The position numbers and the translations under genes are program-made. From assembly GCA_016647705.1 (NCBI GenBank), contig CM028333.1, positions 27,192,743 to 27,256,742 on the forward strand: DNA of 64,000 bases, given 5' to 3'. Source of the stretch: Eucommia ulmoides (taxonomy: Eukaryota > Streptophyta > Magnoliopsida > Garryales > Eucommiaceae). Numbering within the stretch: the stretch's first letter is position 1; each line of letters starts with the position of its first letter. Positions 1 to 11,072 of this stretch are shown piece after piece. The notes under the pieces are model-generated. The model searched no databases. It saw only the letters and a program-made list of their open reading frames with translations, and was not told where the DNA came from.

Positions 1-45
1 GTGCGATAGGTGCAAACCACACAGGGACAAAGTGCAATTAACCCC
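1..45. mobile_element. Right end of a MULE-like element (cut by window edge)
   Basis: The first bases read as a terminal inverted repeat closing with CAATTAACCCC, preceded by AAACCACACAGGGACAAAG. The same layout closes the complete element at 477-2865, so this is probably the right terminus of another member. The rest lies outside the window. Confidence 0.5.
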
Positions 46-476
46 TTTTTTTATTTAGAAACTTAGAAAATACACTTATCACCCTCTAAGTTTCTAATAG
101 TGTTAAAATAGCCTGTAATAAAATATTTAAAGTGTATAATCATTCAACAAGTTAGGGTGGCGGGCAGTAGCGTGGGTGGTGGTGGTGAGAGAGTGTGGTA
201 GAGTAGGAGATAAATATAATTATTTAAAAAATTAAGAGTAAAAATTATAAGTTTAAAAATAAGAGGATATTAATGAATATTTATAAAAATAAAAATATAA
301 TTTTTAAAATAGTAGAAAGGCATTGATGTTATAATGGGTGTAAGTTGTCATTGACCAAAATGATAAAGGACTGACTGGTATTTGTAAAATGACATGAGAA
401 GTATTTGATTTAGTGCGAAATGACAGAGGAGGTGAGTAGTATAATTCGGTTCTTGGTATACTCTTTATTTAATGGT
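46..476. other. AT-rich spacer, no gene seen
   Basis: This stretch between two MULE-like termini holds only AT-rich sequence and a short GT/GA-rich patch near 160-200. Positions 468-476 (TTTAATGGT) are the left target-site duplication of the next element. I see no coding exon. Confidence 0.5.
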
Positions 477-1929
477 GGATTAATTACACTTTACTCCATG
501 TGGTTTGGTCAATATGCATTTTATCCCCCTTGTGGTTCAAACGTCGTTACTTACCCCCCGTGATTTTGGACCGAAGTGCAAATTTAACACTTTTTGTCAA
601 AATTGACAGAATTGTGCCTCACGCGCCAGCAACGAGGATGGGTATATTTTTTGTGTTTTTTTCCTCCAAAATGCTGATTTTTTGTTCCCATTTTACCCCT
701 ATGTTTCTCTATATAATCTTTATGTTTCTCACACATTTTCTACAACAAATCAAACCTTCTCATTTTTTATTTCACCCTCTTTTATTTTTTCTCCCAACAA
801 ACTTGAAACTAAAAACAAAAATTTGAGAACAATTTTATTTTGTTCTAATAATTTTGTTTTAAAGTTAGACACTAAACAGAAACATACTTCCTTTGTTCTC
901 AAATTTCTGTTGCAATTTCTAATTATTTTAGAACAAAAAAAAGTTTATCAGAAAAACTAATTGTTACTGCTACAAATGTCAACAATTACATTCATTACTA
1001 CAAAAACGGGATTTAGCGACAATTCTAATGTCCTCAAACAATACCAACAAAAAAATACATCGATAAAATAATATAAACTAAGCTCTTAATTTAACGCAAA
1101 TCAATAATATCAACAATTAATCTCGAAATTTATTTGGAAGAGTAAAACCAACATCAAACGTCCAATTAACCAAAAAAAGGCATTGCATCTGTACGTATAC
1201 AAACACAGAATCATAAGTACACAAAAATAAAAAAACAAAACATAAATATTAAAATGACATTCATGTAAAATTAAAAAGGAGACACTAATGATCCATATCC
1301 ACTTCCAGAAACTCAATTCATCCTTCTAATCAAACTCATTGTCCCGACCTCAAAAAACCGTAAACACATACACCAAAAAATGAAAACAAATCATCAAACC
1401 CCAAAACTCTTAAAAAACAAACGAGAAATTTCAGGAGTGGAATTTAAAAAGAAAAAAACCCCAAAAATCCTCAAAATCAAACGAGAAGAATCGGGAGCTT
1501 ACAGTGTAGTGGCGAAAATGAATTGTAGAGCTTGAAACCCTAAATTGAAGACGACAGATGGCAGATAAGCATAAGAAACATAATCAAGGAGATGGTTCAG
1601 GTTCAAAATTCGGATCCAAAATGCGATTAGAGAACAAGAAAAAAAATACTGCATTGAAATAATTTGTCCGCTAATAATCAAAACATTTTTGGTTGAATTA
1701 AGTAGTGAGCTTTGAAAACAACCAATATCATTACATGGGTCTTAATTTTCAAGCAAAACTAAAAAAAAAAGATCCACAAGCAGACTGACTTTTATGACAA
1801 TACAATCCTCCAATTCCTCAAATTTGCTCATGTACTCCCTCAATCCTTCAGTATCCTCAAAACCTAAAAATTCACGAAAAAAGCAAAAATATCGAATCAA
1901 AAATCAAACCACAATAAAACCATGGAAAT

Positions 1930-2110
1930 GTAAGATTTGATTAAGAACATGAAATCGATCAATTACCACAAGCTTCTTTTCCGACATGTTGATCTGGATC
2001 AAGTTGCAGACGGAGAAAATCGCACCACACTCGCTCAATTTCTCTCTTTCACTCTCCTGGCGATCTAACCCCTCTATCTATAAATCTCTCACACTCGGAG
2101 ACAACGCTTC
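1930..2110 (-). promoter_or_regulatory. Promoter/first-exon-like patch inside the MULE
   Basis: Read on the minus strand there is a TATA-like ATTTATAGATAG near 2080, then about 85 nt of leader, then ATG TCG GAA AAG AAG CTT GTG (MSEKKLV) ending at a GTAATT donor-like site near 1965. This is the layout of a captured promoter plus first exon. No homologue is recognised. A chance arrangement is possible. Confidence 0.3.
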
Positions 2111-2319
2111 CCCCTGCACACAACATACATACCTCTTTCTCACACACAATCATCATATACAAATTTACACTTGAACTCACAATTTTCTTTGGCCAAAAAA
2201 GCAACTAAAAAACGAAGAATCTGAGAACAAATCGAACAAACGGCGTTTGAATTCGTAACAATCCGAGAACAAAGAAAAAAAATGGCGTTTGAATTCCTAA
2301 GAATTTGAGAACAAATCAA

Positions 2320-2560
2320 ATTCGTAAGAATTTGGGGATGACGATGGATATGAGAAAGGGTGAATCAGAGAGAGAGATACCAACCAGAGCCAACCGTCGC
2401 TGAGCTACGCCGCCATCCGACCACAAATATCGAGATCTGCTCATTTCGAGACAGATGCGAGCCATTGCAGCTAGTTGGGTAGTGAGATCGGGGGTGGCGA
2501 GGTCGTTAGCAAGAACCTGAGTCGTCGTGAGAGAGAGCGAGAGCAAGAACAAGGAAGAGC
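2320..2560 (-). pseudogene. GC-richer exon-like fragment inside the MULE
   Basis: The minus strand stays open for about 78 codons through the only GC-balanced patch of the element (residues include TTTQVLANDLATPDLTTQL and MARICLEMSRSRYLWSDG). It is preceded by a CT-rich stretch typical of a plant 5' leader (2560-2660). A possible splice donor (TTG|GTATCTC) lies near 2385. The open frame starts at a TTG rather than an ATG; the first internal ATG begins MARICLEM. I do not recognise the product. It is best treated as cargo captured from a host gene. Confidence 0.3.
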
Positions 2561-2865
2561 AGGGCCGGAGGGCTGTGAGCTCGAAGCAGTTAGGTGATGG
2601 CGGCGGTGGATTTTAGGGAGAGAGCTTCTCAAGTGATTTTAGAGAGAGAGTTAACCAGATCAGGGCTAAGGGTTAATTACACTTTAAATCCTAATAATTG
2701 TGAATAATTATGGAAGGCAAAATCGACATTTCACATTTTCCGTCAACAGAGTTAGCGTTACATTTAGGTCCACAAACTACAGGGGGGAAAAGTGACGACG
2801 TTTGAACCACAGAGGAATAAAGTGAGTATGGGCCAAACCACAAGGATGTAAAGTGTAATTAACCC

Positions 2866-3207
2866 TTTAATGTTTTCTACATTTTGACAAGTGTTTAGAG
2901 CCCATATTAGAACAGAACAGAACTACGCCCATATTTTTGTTTCTCTTTCAAGTTTTCTTGTGATTGGAAAGCAGAAATATGGAAGACAAATATTAAACAA
3001 ACGCTACTTATTTTGCCCCATTTGTTTAGTGTTTCTGTTCAACCATTTCAGTTTGTGTTCTCCAAAAACTGGAAATTGAAACATGAGCATGGGAACAAAG
3101 AAATGGTTTTCGTTCTGCTCCCAAATTTTCAATAACAAATTTCTGTAAACAAAACAAGACTGGTCCCGCTTTTCTGTTTACAGAAATCTTGAAACAGAAA
3201 CACTAAA
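2866..3207. other. Spacer, no gene seen
   Basis: AT-rich sequence holding several TTTCTGTT / AACAGAAA words that recur at 3900-4110, probably remains of an older element. No exon is seen. Confidence 0.4.
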
Positions 3208-3785
3208 GGCCCCGTTTGGGGTTTGAGTTTTGGAAACGCGTTTGGCAACACACAAAACTCAACCCAACTCAACCCAAAAAAATAGGAATTGATTCTCAAA
3301 ATCCTAAAGAAACCAGAAACAAAAAAAGTTGTTTCTTTTTTTACCAAAAAAATTCAACCTAAAGTTCTCAACTTCTGTCTTCATCTGCCGGCAGACCACC
3401 ACCACCACCCGCCGCCGGCCACCGTCCGGCCACTGTTTGCGAGACCGACCGCCGTCTCCGGCGACCGTCCGCCGCTTGCCGGCAACCGTCGCCGGCCACC
3501 TCCACCGCCCGCCGTCCGTCCGGCCACCACCGCCATTTGACACCACCGCCGTCGCAGGCGTCCGGCCACCGTCCGCTGCCGCCAAACACAAAAAAAAAAT
3601 TCAAAAAAAAAAAATTAGTTTTAGGATAAAATCGTTACCAAACACATTTTGTTCTCAGCACAAAACAAAAATTGTCATTACCGAACGCAATTTTGTTTCC
3701 AAAATTCTTAACCCAACTCAATTCAATTCAACCCAACCCATTCCAGTTGGGTTCAGAAAAGTGGGAACACTAACCAAACGCCACC
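3208..3785. mobile_element. Tourist/Harbinger-like MITE, 0.58 kb, with GC-rich core
   Basis: The left end GGCCCCGTTTGGGGTTTG and the right end (reverse complement GGTGGCGTTTGGTTAG) form a short imperfect terminal inverted repeat. TAAA lies immediately outside each end (3204-3207 and 3786-3789), compatible with the TAA-type 3-bp duplication of PIF/Harbinger MITEs. Positions 3385-3590 are a striking CCG-rich low-complexity block in otherwise AT-rich DNA. It keeps several frames open on both strands, so the overlapping ORFs there are composition artefacts rather than genes. Confidence 0.6.
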
Positions 3786-5056
3786 TAAACAAATGGTACC
3801 TTAGAACCAAGTAAGGTATTCATTCAAACAGTTGTAGATATGTTGAAATGGTTGTTGATGATTTACGCCTCTGTTTCATGATCCGCTAAACTGTTTTCTG
3901 AAAATAGAGGTGGCATTTGGTTTGTATTTATGTTTCTGTTTCTTGTTTCTGCCTCAAAATACTGGGAACAGAAACATTATTTTTCATTTATATGTTTCTA
4001 TTACCTTCCCAAATTTTTGGGAACAGAAAAAAAGAAACAGAAAACAGAAACAATTTCTGTTTGTGAGTGTTGAAATTTAGTTTTAAAAAAAAATGGAACA
4101 GAAAACAGTTTTGAAAGTTGCAAATCAAATTATTGTGTGATTTAGCATATAGTTCAGGCAAAATTGTATTAAAGAAAACATGTTTTTTTCACGTTTTTAA
4201 TGTTGGAAATGATTGATTCAGGTTTATCGGGATCAAGGGGACTAGGTTGATTTTTCGGGACCCTTGTTATCTCAACCCCATAGAGTTGATGAACTCTAGG
4301 AGAAACACGAATGCCAGATCCGTTGGGCTGTTCGAAGAACTTGGTTTCAAAGAGGTAAATAATAAAAAATAACTATTTATTTGTCCCTCTCTTCATATAG
4401 AACAACATCGTATAATAATGGTTTTTCGATTGCAGTTAAGAAACAAGGAAGGAGAATGCATTTTGAACTCGATTTTGAAGTGCCGGACTCCTTCAACCCT
4501 GTAAATTTATTGCTTCAAAAGGTTTATCAAAATATTTATCTGGCATTTGGTAGCACAAAATTAAGGCTAGAAATTGGAATTGAAAATCAACGCATGTAAA
4601 TTTTAAATTTTTTAAGTATATTCATTTTCAATTCCTGACAACCAAACATAGGATAAGAGGTTGAAGAAGAGGCTACTATGATGAAGTCTCCCAAAGGCAT
4701 CGTATAGGGTTAGCTAATGGAGAGGTAATTTTGATGTATATGTTCTTGGTTCTTGATCCCACGTCGCTTATGTTATTTTATGTTACTTAATCTTGAGCTA
4801 TATATAAATTTAGAGGCAATTATCATCTTATAAGGCGTTTTTTGAGAGTGAGTTAGGCCCACTAAATTTTTACATATAAGACTTACGAAATCAACCTTCC
4901 CTTTTTTCATCATTTTTACGAAGTCACGCAACACTCAATTGAAGTTATTGCCACCTTGTGCCCCGTGAAACTCAAACTCAAACTCAAACTCACTTAGGTC
5001 ATTGATAACATAATTAAGTGTTGAATTTTGTATAAATTAAGCCCTTCTTACAATAA
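3786..5056. other. Mostly unassigned; possible exon scraps
   Basis: AT-rich DNA. Besides the acetyltransferase-like scrap at 4283-4354, a possible small MITE lies at about 4540-4655, with TGGCATTTGGT at its left and ACCAAACATAGG at its right. Confidence 0.35.
4283..4354 (+). pseudogene. Possible GNAT acetyltransferase exon scrap
   Basis: One frame reads NTNARSVGLFEELGFKE and then meets a GTAAATAA donor-like site. The N-x-x-S/A-x-x-L-F/Y-E-x-L-G-F pattern is motif B of GNAT N-acetyltransferases. A following CAG acceptor and a basic stretch with KKQGRRMHFELDFEVPDSF (about 4438-4500) could be the next exon, but the phases do not join. At best it is a broken fragment. The match is short and could be accidental. 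Confidence 0.25.
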
Positions 5057-5575
5057 GGGTGCCTTTGTTTGGGTGGAAAAAAAAGTGGATAAGAAAATAA
5101 AAATGAAAAATAGGATAAAAAATGAAAAAATAAAAATAAAAAATTGCTTGGTAGAGAGGGAAAATAGATAGGAAAAAAATAGAAAGGAAAATTGCACAAT
5201 TTTTGAATTAATTTTGTTTTCTACACAAATTTGACAGAAAAATGAAAGAAAGAGAGAATTTTTTAAGAGTTGAGTAAAATTATAATTATATCATTGATAA
5301 TAGAATTTTTTTTTTTAATTTTTTTTTTGTCATATATGAGAGTAAAATAATAAATTATTTTTCCTCCTTTAAATTTTTTTATAATCAAACAATACTAAGA
5401 AAAATATATTTCTTTCACAATTACTAAAAATATTGTCTTTTCGTTTTTCTTTCTTTTCTCTTTTCCATTCTTTTTTTTTTTAATCAAACAATACTAGAAG
5501 AAATATATTTCTTTCACATTATTTTTTCATTTTCTTTCTTTTCTCTTTTTCATTCTTCAAACTAAATGTACCCAA
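5057..5575. mobile_element. Possible MITE, A/T-rich, weak terminal repeats
   Basis: The left border has GGGTGCCTTTGTTTGGGTGG and the right border reads, in reverse complement, GGGTACATTTAGTTTG. The interior is purine-rich on the left and pyrimidine-rich on the right, so the two halves could fold together. No clear target duplication was found. Confidence 0.3.
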
Positions 5576-6429
5576 GTTTTGTTTTATAACTGCAATTAAA
5601 ATTAGTTAATCAATTAAGTCTTTTTTAAAATTAATTTAAAATAGCCAAATTTGAGTTAGTTAATTATTCTGTAAACTTTAGTATTTAAAAGTTTCAACAC
5701 TAAAAATTACGCGTTACAATTTCTTTCCCTAATTTTTTTTATTAAAAAAATCAATTAAATCCTTTAAAAAAATTTATCAACTCCCTTTATTTTTGATAAA
5801 ATTCTAGTAAACCTCTTCTCGATCTCGTCAATCAAATTCCTAGATAAATGGAGCTCGGAGGCCATATGAACATTAAGGGGGCTTCATAGGAGAAGAAACC
5901 GAGTTGGGGTGGTTTTCATTAAAGGGACCTATGCACAATTGTACATAGTTCATTGCCTAGGTGGACCTTTGACCAAAATCCCCCACATCAGTTGCCCCTC
6001 ACTCCTAAGTAGTAAGGTATAAAGTACTGGGAAGTAGTAGTGGTTGTGTTCGATGTTGATGCCAGTCCGGAGGTTGATGGTCCCAGGTCAATACAAAACT
6101 CAAACTTGTACAATTTTATAACATTTGTCACTTGAACCACCCATTACCCAAGTAGTGAGCAAATCTGACCGGAGAGAAGGGAGAGGTGCTAAGTGAGCTG
6201 AGGTGGGATTCCTCCCCAGCCTTAGTTTCTTTATCAGCTTTAGGTCTCCTCTCTTGATTCCCTTTGACGGGTGAGGCCAGAGAGGAGAGGAGCAGGTCGG
6301 TGCAAATCAAAGAGGCTCCCACATTTTCTACCACTAAGTAGGGTTAGCACGGTTGGGCGCTGGTCGGCGTATACTTTGAGGTTACAACTATTTTCGCCGC
6401 CGAGCAGAGGTTGTACCCCTTCTCACTAC

Positions 6430-6665
6430 CGAGCTAAGGTAGCACATCTGCTCGATGCTCAACGTGAATCATGTGGGTTTCATATCTTTTAACTACTGAG
6501 CATAGATAGAACGTTTGCTCGGTGTCCGGCATTTATCACAAGGTTCCATCTTTTGACATTGTCAAGTAGTGATAGTACGTTTGCTTGGTGTTCGACGTAA
6601 ATTGGGAAGGTCTCATCTTTTTTCAATGCCAAGCAGAGTAAGCACATCTGCTCGGTGTTTGTATT
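6430..6665 (+). repeat. Diverged ~67-bp tandem repeat (about 3.5 copies)
   Basis: The word (C/T)TGCT(C/T)G(G/A)TG recurs at 6448, 6515, 6581 and 6648. Each copy is preceded by a CAAG/GAGC-AG-TAGCAC block and followed by a TTCGACGT-like block. The spacing is constant at 66-67 bp. Confidence 0.5.
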
Positions 6666-7545
6666 TCTTTTTTAATGTTTTCTTCCTCCTCAGATGCTCT
6701 GCCGAACATAATCAGTTTGTGGTCGACGTTTTTTTTGCAGTGATGTACGCTTTATGCTTCTATTCAGTAAAAAAACTCGCACTTGCACTTTTTCCATTTA
6801 AACTCTCACAGGCATGGACCTGAAATGATCTCGGAGCTCAGACAAGTGGAGGAGGAGGTCTCTCGTCAGTTGACACGGAGTTTGGGTGGAGATCCTCTCA
6901 ACTGTGAACCCAGGGCGAAGGCCACTATCCTAAGCTCAAAAAATAATGGGGAAGGCTTGGTATCAAGACGTCTGAGCAGAGGGAGCTCGGAACTTGGCTA
7001 AATTCCCACAAGTCCCCCAGTTGATGAGCACCGAGCACAAATAGCTCGAGTGATCTTGGATAGTCTTCATGTTGAGGCGCTCCTACTTTATGTTGGTTGA
7101 ATAGAAGTAGCACGAGGAGATGAGCTCAGATGGGCTTCAAGGGTCATTTTGTTCATTTTTCATCAAAACTAACAGAAAACCTATTATATGTATTGCATGC
7201 TTGTTTTTTAGGGTTTTTTTAGTCTTTTGACATTTTTTTTTTAATTTTTTTCTTCTTTACCGAAGGATATCGCTCTCTACTCTCTTTCTTCTTTTTCTCT
7301 CTAAACAAATCAACGTGAGTTCTTTGCATATTTAGTGCTCGAAAGATGACAAAATATCTTACTAGGGTTGAGTTAAATTTTAATCTCATTTTAGGGCTAA
7401 CCGGTCGTGGGATTACCTCATTCAAAGTTTTCATTTTTATTAAATCAGCTGTGCAACGGCCGGTTTTGAGGATTGGGCCTGTCACGTTGGCAGTCCCCCC
7501 CCCAACCCAACTCCCCTTCTCGGTCAAGATTCCGAAAAAAAAGAG

Positions 7546-7587
7546 AGTACAAACTTGTCATTGTTTTGTCAATCACAAGTTTGTACT
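7546..7587. other. Perfect 13-bp inverted repeat
   Basis: AGTACAAACTTGT (7546-7558) is matched exactly by its complement at 7575-7587, with a 16-nt loop. No T-run or RNA gene context explains it. A MITE end or a chance hairpin are both possible. Confidence 0.5.
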
Positions 7588-7931
7588 TGTTTTGGCATTA
7601 TTAAAAAAAACAAGAGAAAAATTTTAAAATCAAAATTAATAAAACAAAATTTAAAAAATTAAAATTTTAAAAAATATTTCTAAAAAAAATATTGAAAAAA
7701 ATTATTTCTAAAAAATATTATTTTCAAAATTATTAAGAATAATTTATGAGTAAAGAAAATTCAAAAAAATAATTAAAAAGAAAAACAAAGAAAAACAAAT
7801 TTAAATGAAGGCTTGGACAAGAGTACAAAATTGTACTCGGGTAAAAAAGTAAAAAAGAGGGAAAAAAATAGTTACAAAAGATTACAAAACAATAAAAACA
7901 CATGTACTCCAATCAACATTTTTTTTTGAAT

Positions 7932-7978
7932 TGGATATTACCTATCAAATAAATTGGATATTTGATGGGTAATATCCA
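7932..7978. other. 20-bp hairpin, 19 of 20 paired
   Basis: The arms are 7932-7951 and 7959-7978, starting TGGATATTACC and ending GGTAATATCCA, with a 7-nt loop. Its size fits a minimal foldback element. No function can be assigned. Confidence 0.55.
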
Positions 7979-8780
7979 TTTTTAAAATTCAAATCATATT
8001 TTTTTTCTATAAATACCTTTTTATTCTCCTTCTTTTTTTTCATTACTCTCATCCGATTCTTCCTTAGTCTTCTTTTGTTTTATTTTTTGATTGAAAATTT
8101 TAGAGTTTGACCTTAATCTACCATTTGAGGTTAGTAATAATATATTGATTTAGTTCATTTTTTTAGATGTTAATATATGTTTTTATGTTAGAATTTGTGT
8201 AATTATGTTTTTATGTTAATAAGGTTATGTGTTTGCAAATATTGTTAGTATAATAATGTTTTATGTTAATATATAAGTTTAGATTTAGATAAAAACATTT
8301 TGTTTAGGGTTTAGTAAAATATATGTTAATATATTTTTTTAAATAATATATATGTTAAATATTTTTTACATGTTAATATATGTTTTTAGGTTAGATTTTG
8401 TTTAATTATGTTTTTATGTTAATAAGGTTATTTTTTGGTTACATATTGTTAGTATAATTATGTTTTTATGTTTTGATTTAGATAAAAATATTTTGTTTGA
8501 GGTTTAGTAAAATATATGCTAAATTACTAACATTATTATAACAAGTTCTATTATTTTTTTTTAACTTCTTCTTCTAATTTAATAAGTTTTATTAAGAAAA
8601 TATATGTTAAATTAGGGTTTTGTTAACTTTAATAAAATATATCAGAATAAAAAACGAAATACTAAATACACACACACATATATAAGAGATCCGAATCCGG
8701 CCCTCCTAGGGTCGGATTTCAATTTAGTCGAAATCCGTGATAGGCTTTTTCAAACTTTTTCAAAGTTGATTTCTTTAACC

Positions 8781-8895
8781 TTTATAGCCTTTGTTTAGCC
8801 CTTTTCAGAGTTTATTTGACAAATCATTTCTTCAGCCTTTACAATCTTTGTTTAGCCCTTTTCAGAGTTGATTTGACAAATTATTTCAGCGTTAT
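8781..8895 (+). repeat. 57-bp tandem repeat, 2 copies
   Basis: TTTAGCCCTTTTCAGAGTT followed by ATTTGACAAAT occurs at about 8794 and 8851, preceded each time by a CAGCCTTTA-like block. Confidence 0.5.
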
Positions 8896-9050
8896 CAGAG
8901 CCTTTATCAGTGATGAATTGACAAATCCACCCAGTGTTGTCAGTACTAAGCGACAAATCAACTTCATAACAATTGATTGGACCAATCGGTAATACATACA
9001 TATTATTTATACATGCATCCCCAAACATATTTATATCCACATATGCGTGT

Positions 9051-9114
9051 ATATATATATATACACACACATACATACATACATACATACATACATACAT
9101 ACATACATACATAC
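9051..9114 (+). repeat. (TA)n then (CATA)n microsatellite
   Basis: About five TA units run straight into about twelve CATA units. The reading frames crossing it are repeat artefacts. Confidence 0.9.
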
Positions 9115-9424
9115 AAGAGACTTTATGTTTTTCAAAATCACTCTAAACACACCTTATATTACTTGTTTGAAATTTTCATATCCAACTTTAACCAAAAAAA
9201 TGTACACGGTGTTAGATCTGTATTGTTCAATGGTACGTCATTAGCATTTGGAAGACGAATAGTATACATACATACAAGAGACTTTATGTTTGTCAAAATC
9301 ACTCTAAACACACCTTATATTACTTGTTTGAAATTTTCATATCCAACTTTAACCAAAAAAATATACACGGTGTTAGATCTGTATTGTTCAATGGTACGTC
9401 ATTAGCATTTGGAAGACGAATAGT
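9105..9424 (+). repeat. Tandem duplication of a ~158-bp block
   Basis: The block starting ACATACAAGAGACTTTATGT and ending GAAGACGAATAGTAT occurs at about 9107-9264 and again at about 9267-9426, with only a few substitutions. The CATA microsatellite lies at the left border of the first copy, and a short CATACATACA stub begins the second, so slippage in the microsatellite could have mediated the duplication. Confidence 0.85.
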
Positions 9425-9432
9425 ATTACTAG

Positions 9433-9795
9433 TTAGATCCTAGAGTTCGTTGCTCCACACGGTGGGTTGCAAAAATGCGAGAGGAATATACTTATCGTGT
9501 GAACCAAACAAAAATTATCGTGGATAGATGCAGGCAATTCAATATTCTAATAGTTAGTCAATTGGCCAGAATAATGCCAATAGGCACACCTCATGAACTT
9601 CAGATGGCGTTGCATTGCTACCATGAAGTAAATAATTGAATGAAAATTCGAATTGCACATCACGATATTCAAACGACTATTCGTCAGCACCACGAAGAAG
9701 GTTTGATCAATGAAGCGTGTACTTACATGAGATTTTTAGGTGAATCTCAATATCAGTCAGATATTGAAATGTATGATGATGAAACTAATGTATAA
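9433..9795 (+). pseudogene. Decayed ORF, unknown protein, one internal TGA
   Basis: From 9433 one frame is open apart from a single TGA at 9637-9639 and ends at TAA 9793-9795. The first Met codon is 9475. The two halves contain EEYTYRVNQTKIIVDRCRQF and QYQSDIEMYDDETNV. The composition is protein-like (mixed charged and hydrophobic residues, acidic tail), unlike the surrounding AT-rich DNA. I do not recognise the family. The duplicated block lies just upstream. It could be the last exon of a transposon-associated gene; this is inference. Confidence 0.4.
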
Positions 9796-10044
9796 TGTTT
9801 TGGCATTGGTGAATTGCAGTTTAACTATGTATTTCTTTTCAAGTCTAATGTATCATTTATACGTTAAATTATAATAACGCTGCTTCTACCAAACAACATA
9901 CTTTTTCTCTTCATTTAAATTCCAAAAAACAAACATACAATAACAAGGGTTTATAATACCAACATGTTACGTCGAAACAAACACATAATCTATTACAATA
10001 ACAACTACCAGAAAATACGACTTTCAAATAAAGTGTTATTGCGC
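9796..10044. other. Spacer, no gene seen
   Basis: AT-rich sequence between the decayed ORF and the truncated LTR. Nothing recognisable. Confidence 0.4.
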
Positions 10045-11072
10045 TCATCTACTTGAGGTTACATTGCTAATCGTGATTCATTCGAAGGATTCCTGGTGAG
10101 ATCATTTCAAGTTATTTGTTATTAATTGTTGCTTGATTTTACTATCTATTACTTGGAAATTTGATATTTGAAATCGTGTTCTTGATTTTTAAATTGAAAA
10201 TTATTTTTGAAACGATTTCTTGAGAAAATCTAATTACGTGCTAAATTATTTGCTACCCATTCTTTGATTGAAATCAGATTTTAAAATTCTCACTTTATTT
10301 CTATCACTAGTATTGGGACATTAATCGAGTTCAAATTTATCTGGGGTGGTAGAAAATTTCGAGTGGGAAAATCACTTATCAATTTTGTAATTGGTAAGTT
10401 GAATGTCAGATTAGATACTATTGAGAGTATTTAATTAAGGGTAGCTGGTTTCAATATTTTTCGGTAAAGAGATTGAGGTTTTAATTCTTTCTTTATAGAA
10501 TTAATTTGTAAGTGATTTGTAAAAGTTCCATCCTTACCTAGGAAAATGATAGTTGGAGTGTTTCTGTGAGGTTTTGATTCTTGAGCCTAAAGTATAAAAA
10601 AAAAATTAGGTCGTGATTCTCCCTGTAATAGAATTATGTTAATCTTTAGCTTGTAAAAAGATAAGGTTATTCTTGAGTCTGGGAAAAAGAAGAGGTTATT
10701 CCTGAACTTGGGAAAAAGAATTTGTAAAGGTTGATTTTGAGCCTGTGAAAAGAATAATTTTGTAAGGGTTTGGATCCTACCTGTTTAAAGAAATCTTAGT
10801 GGTTTAGTGGGTACGAATCTCCGTGGAGTCCAGAGGACTGGATTAACCAAGATTAGCTTGGTGAATCAGGATAAATTTTTGGTATGCTGTTCTCTTTACT
10901 TTGTTTATTTTTGATTGTTTGGTGTGCACCTAGTTGATAATATATTTCCACTGCTATAAAGATATAATAATTAATTTAGGATAAAATTAATTTTAATTTT
11001 TGAAGTATTATTATTTGGATTAAGTTTTATTACTACCTAATTCACCCCTCTCTTGGGTAGCTCATTGGGCCA
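10045..11072 (+). mobile_element. 5'-truncated copia-type LTR, ~1.03 kb
   Basis: This block aligns throughout with the right half of the complete LTR at 18954-20984 (compare 10045-11072 with about 19990-20984). It ends with the same CTCTTGGGTAGCTC-(A)-TTGGGCCA terminus. The U3 part with the TATA box is missing, and no target duplication can be tested on the left. The sub-repeated TTATTCTTGAGTCTG / GTTATTCCTGAACTTG stretch near 10660-10720 occurs in both copies. Confidence 0.75.

Larger units (their letters stand above)
477..2865. mobile_element. MULE-type DNA transposon, 2.39 kb, with 9-bp target duplication
   Basis: The ends are long imperfect terminal inverted repeats of about 90-100 bp, left 477-570 and right 2770-2865, both built on GG(G/A)TTAATTACACTTTA followed by a GTGGTTTGG block and a TTCAAACGTCGT block. 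The flanks are TTTAATGGT (468-476) and TTTAATGTT (2866-2874), 8 of 9 identical. A 9-bp duplication is the hallmark of Mutator-like elements. No MURA transposase is present, so the copy is non-autonomous. The interior has two gene-like patches on the minus strand (see separate entries), so it may be a Pack-MULE carrying host gene pieces. Confidence 0.75.
5576..8780. other. Unassigned AT-rich region with small repeats and hairpins
   Basis: No gene is supported. The region holds a 67-bp tandem repeat (6440-6660), two hairpins (7546-7587, 7932-7978), a C-run at 7496-7502, and A/T-only DNA at 7590-8650. A C/T-rich patch with an ATAAATACC TATA-like site lies near 8010. The block 5830-7120 is GC-richer and may be an old LTR remnant, but no LTR ends were found. 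Confidence 0.35.

Noticed and set aside
3304-3814. Proline/arginine-rich gene
   Set aside because: Frames are open on both strands because of CCG-rich low complexity in a MITE; no conserved domain or splice context.
8977-9405. 142-codon ORF with Tyr/Ile/His repeats
   Set aside because: Created by the CATA microsatellite and the tandem duplication.
9475-9795. Joining the decayed ORF to the small ORF at 12056 as one gene
   Set aside because: A truncated LTR and about 2 kb of non-coding DNA separate them, and no shared family was recognised.
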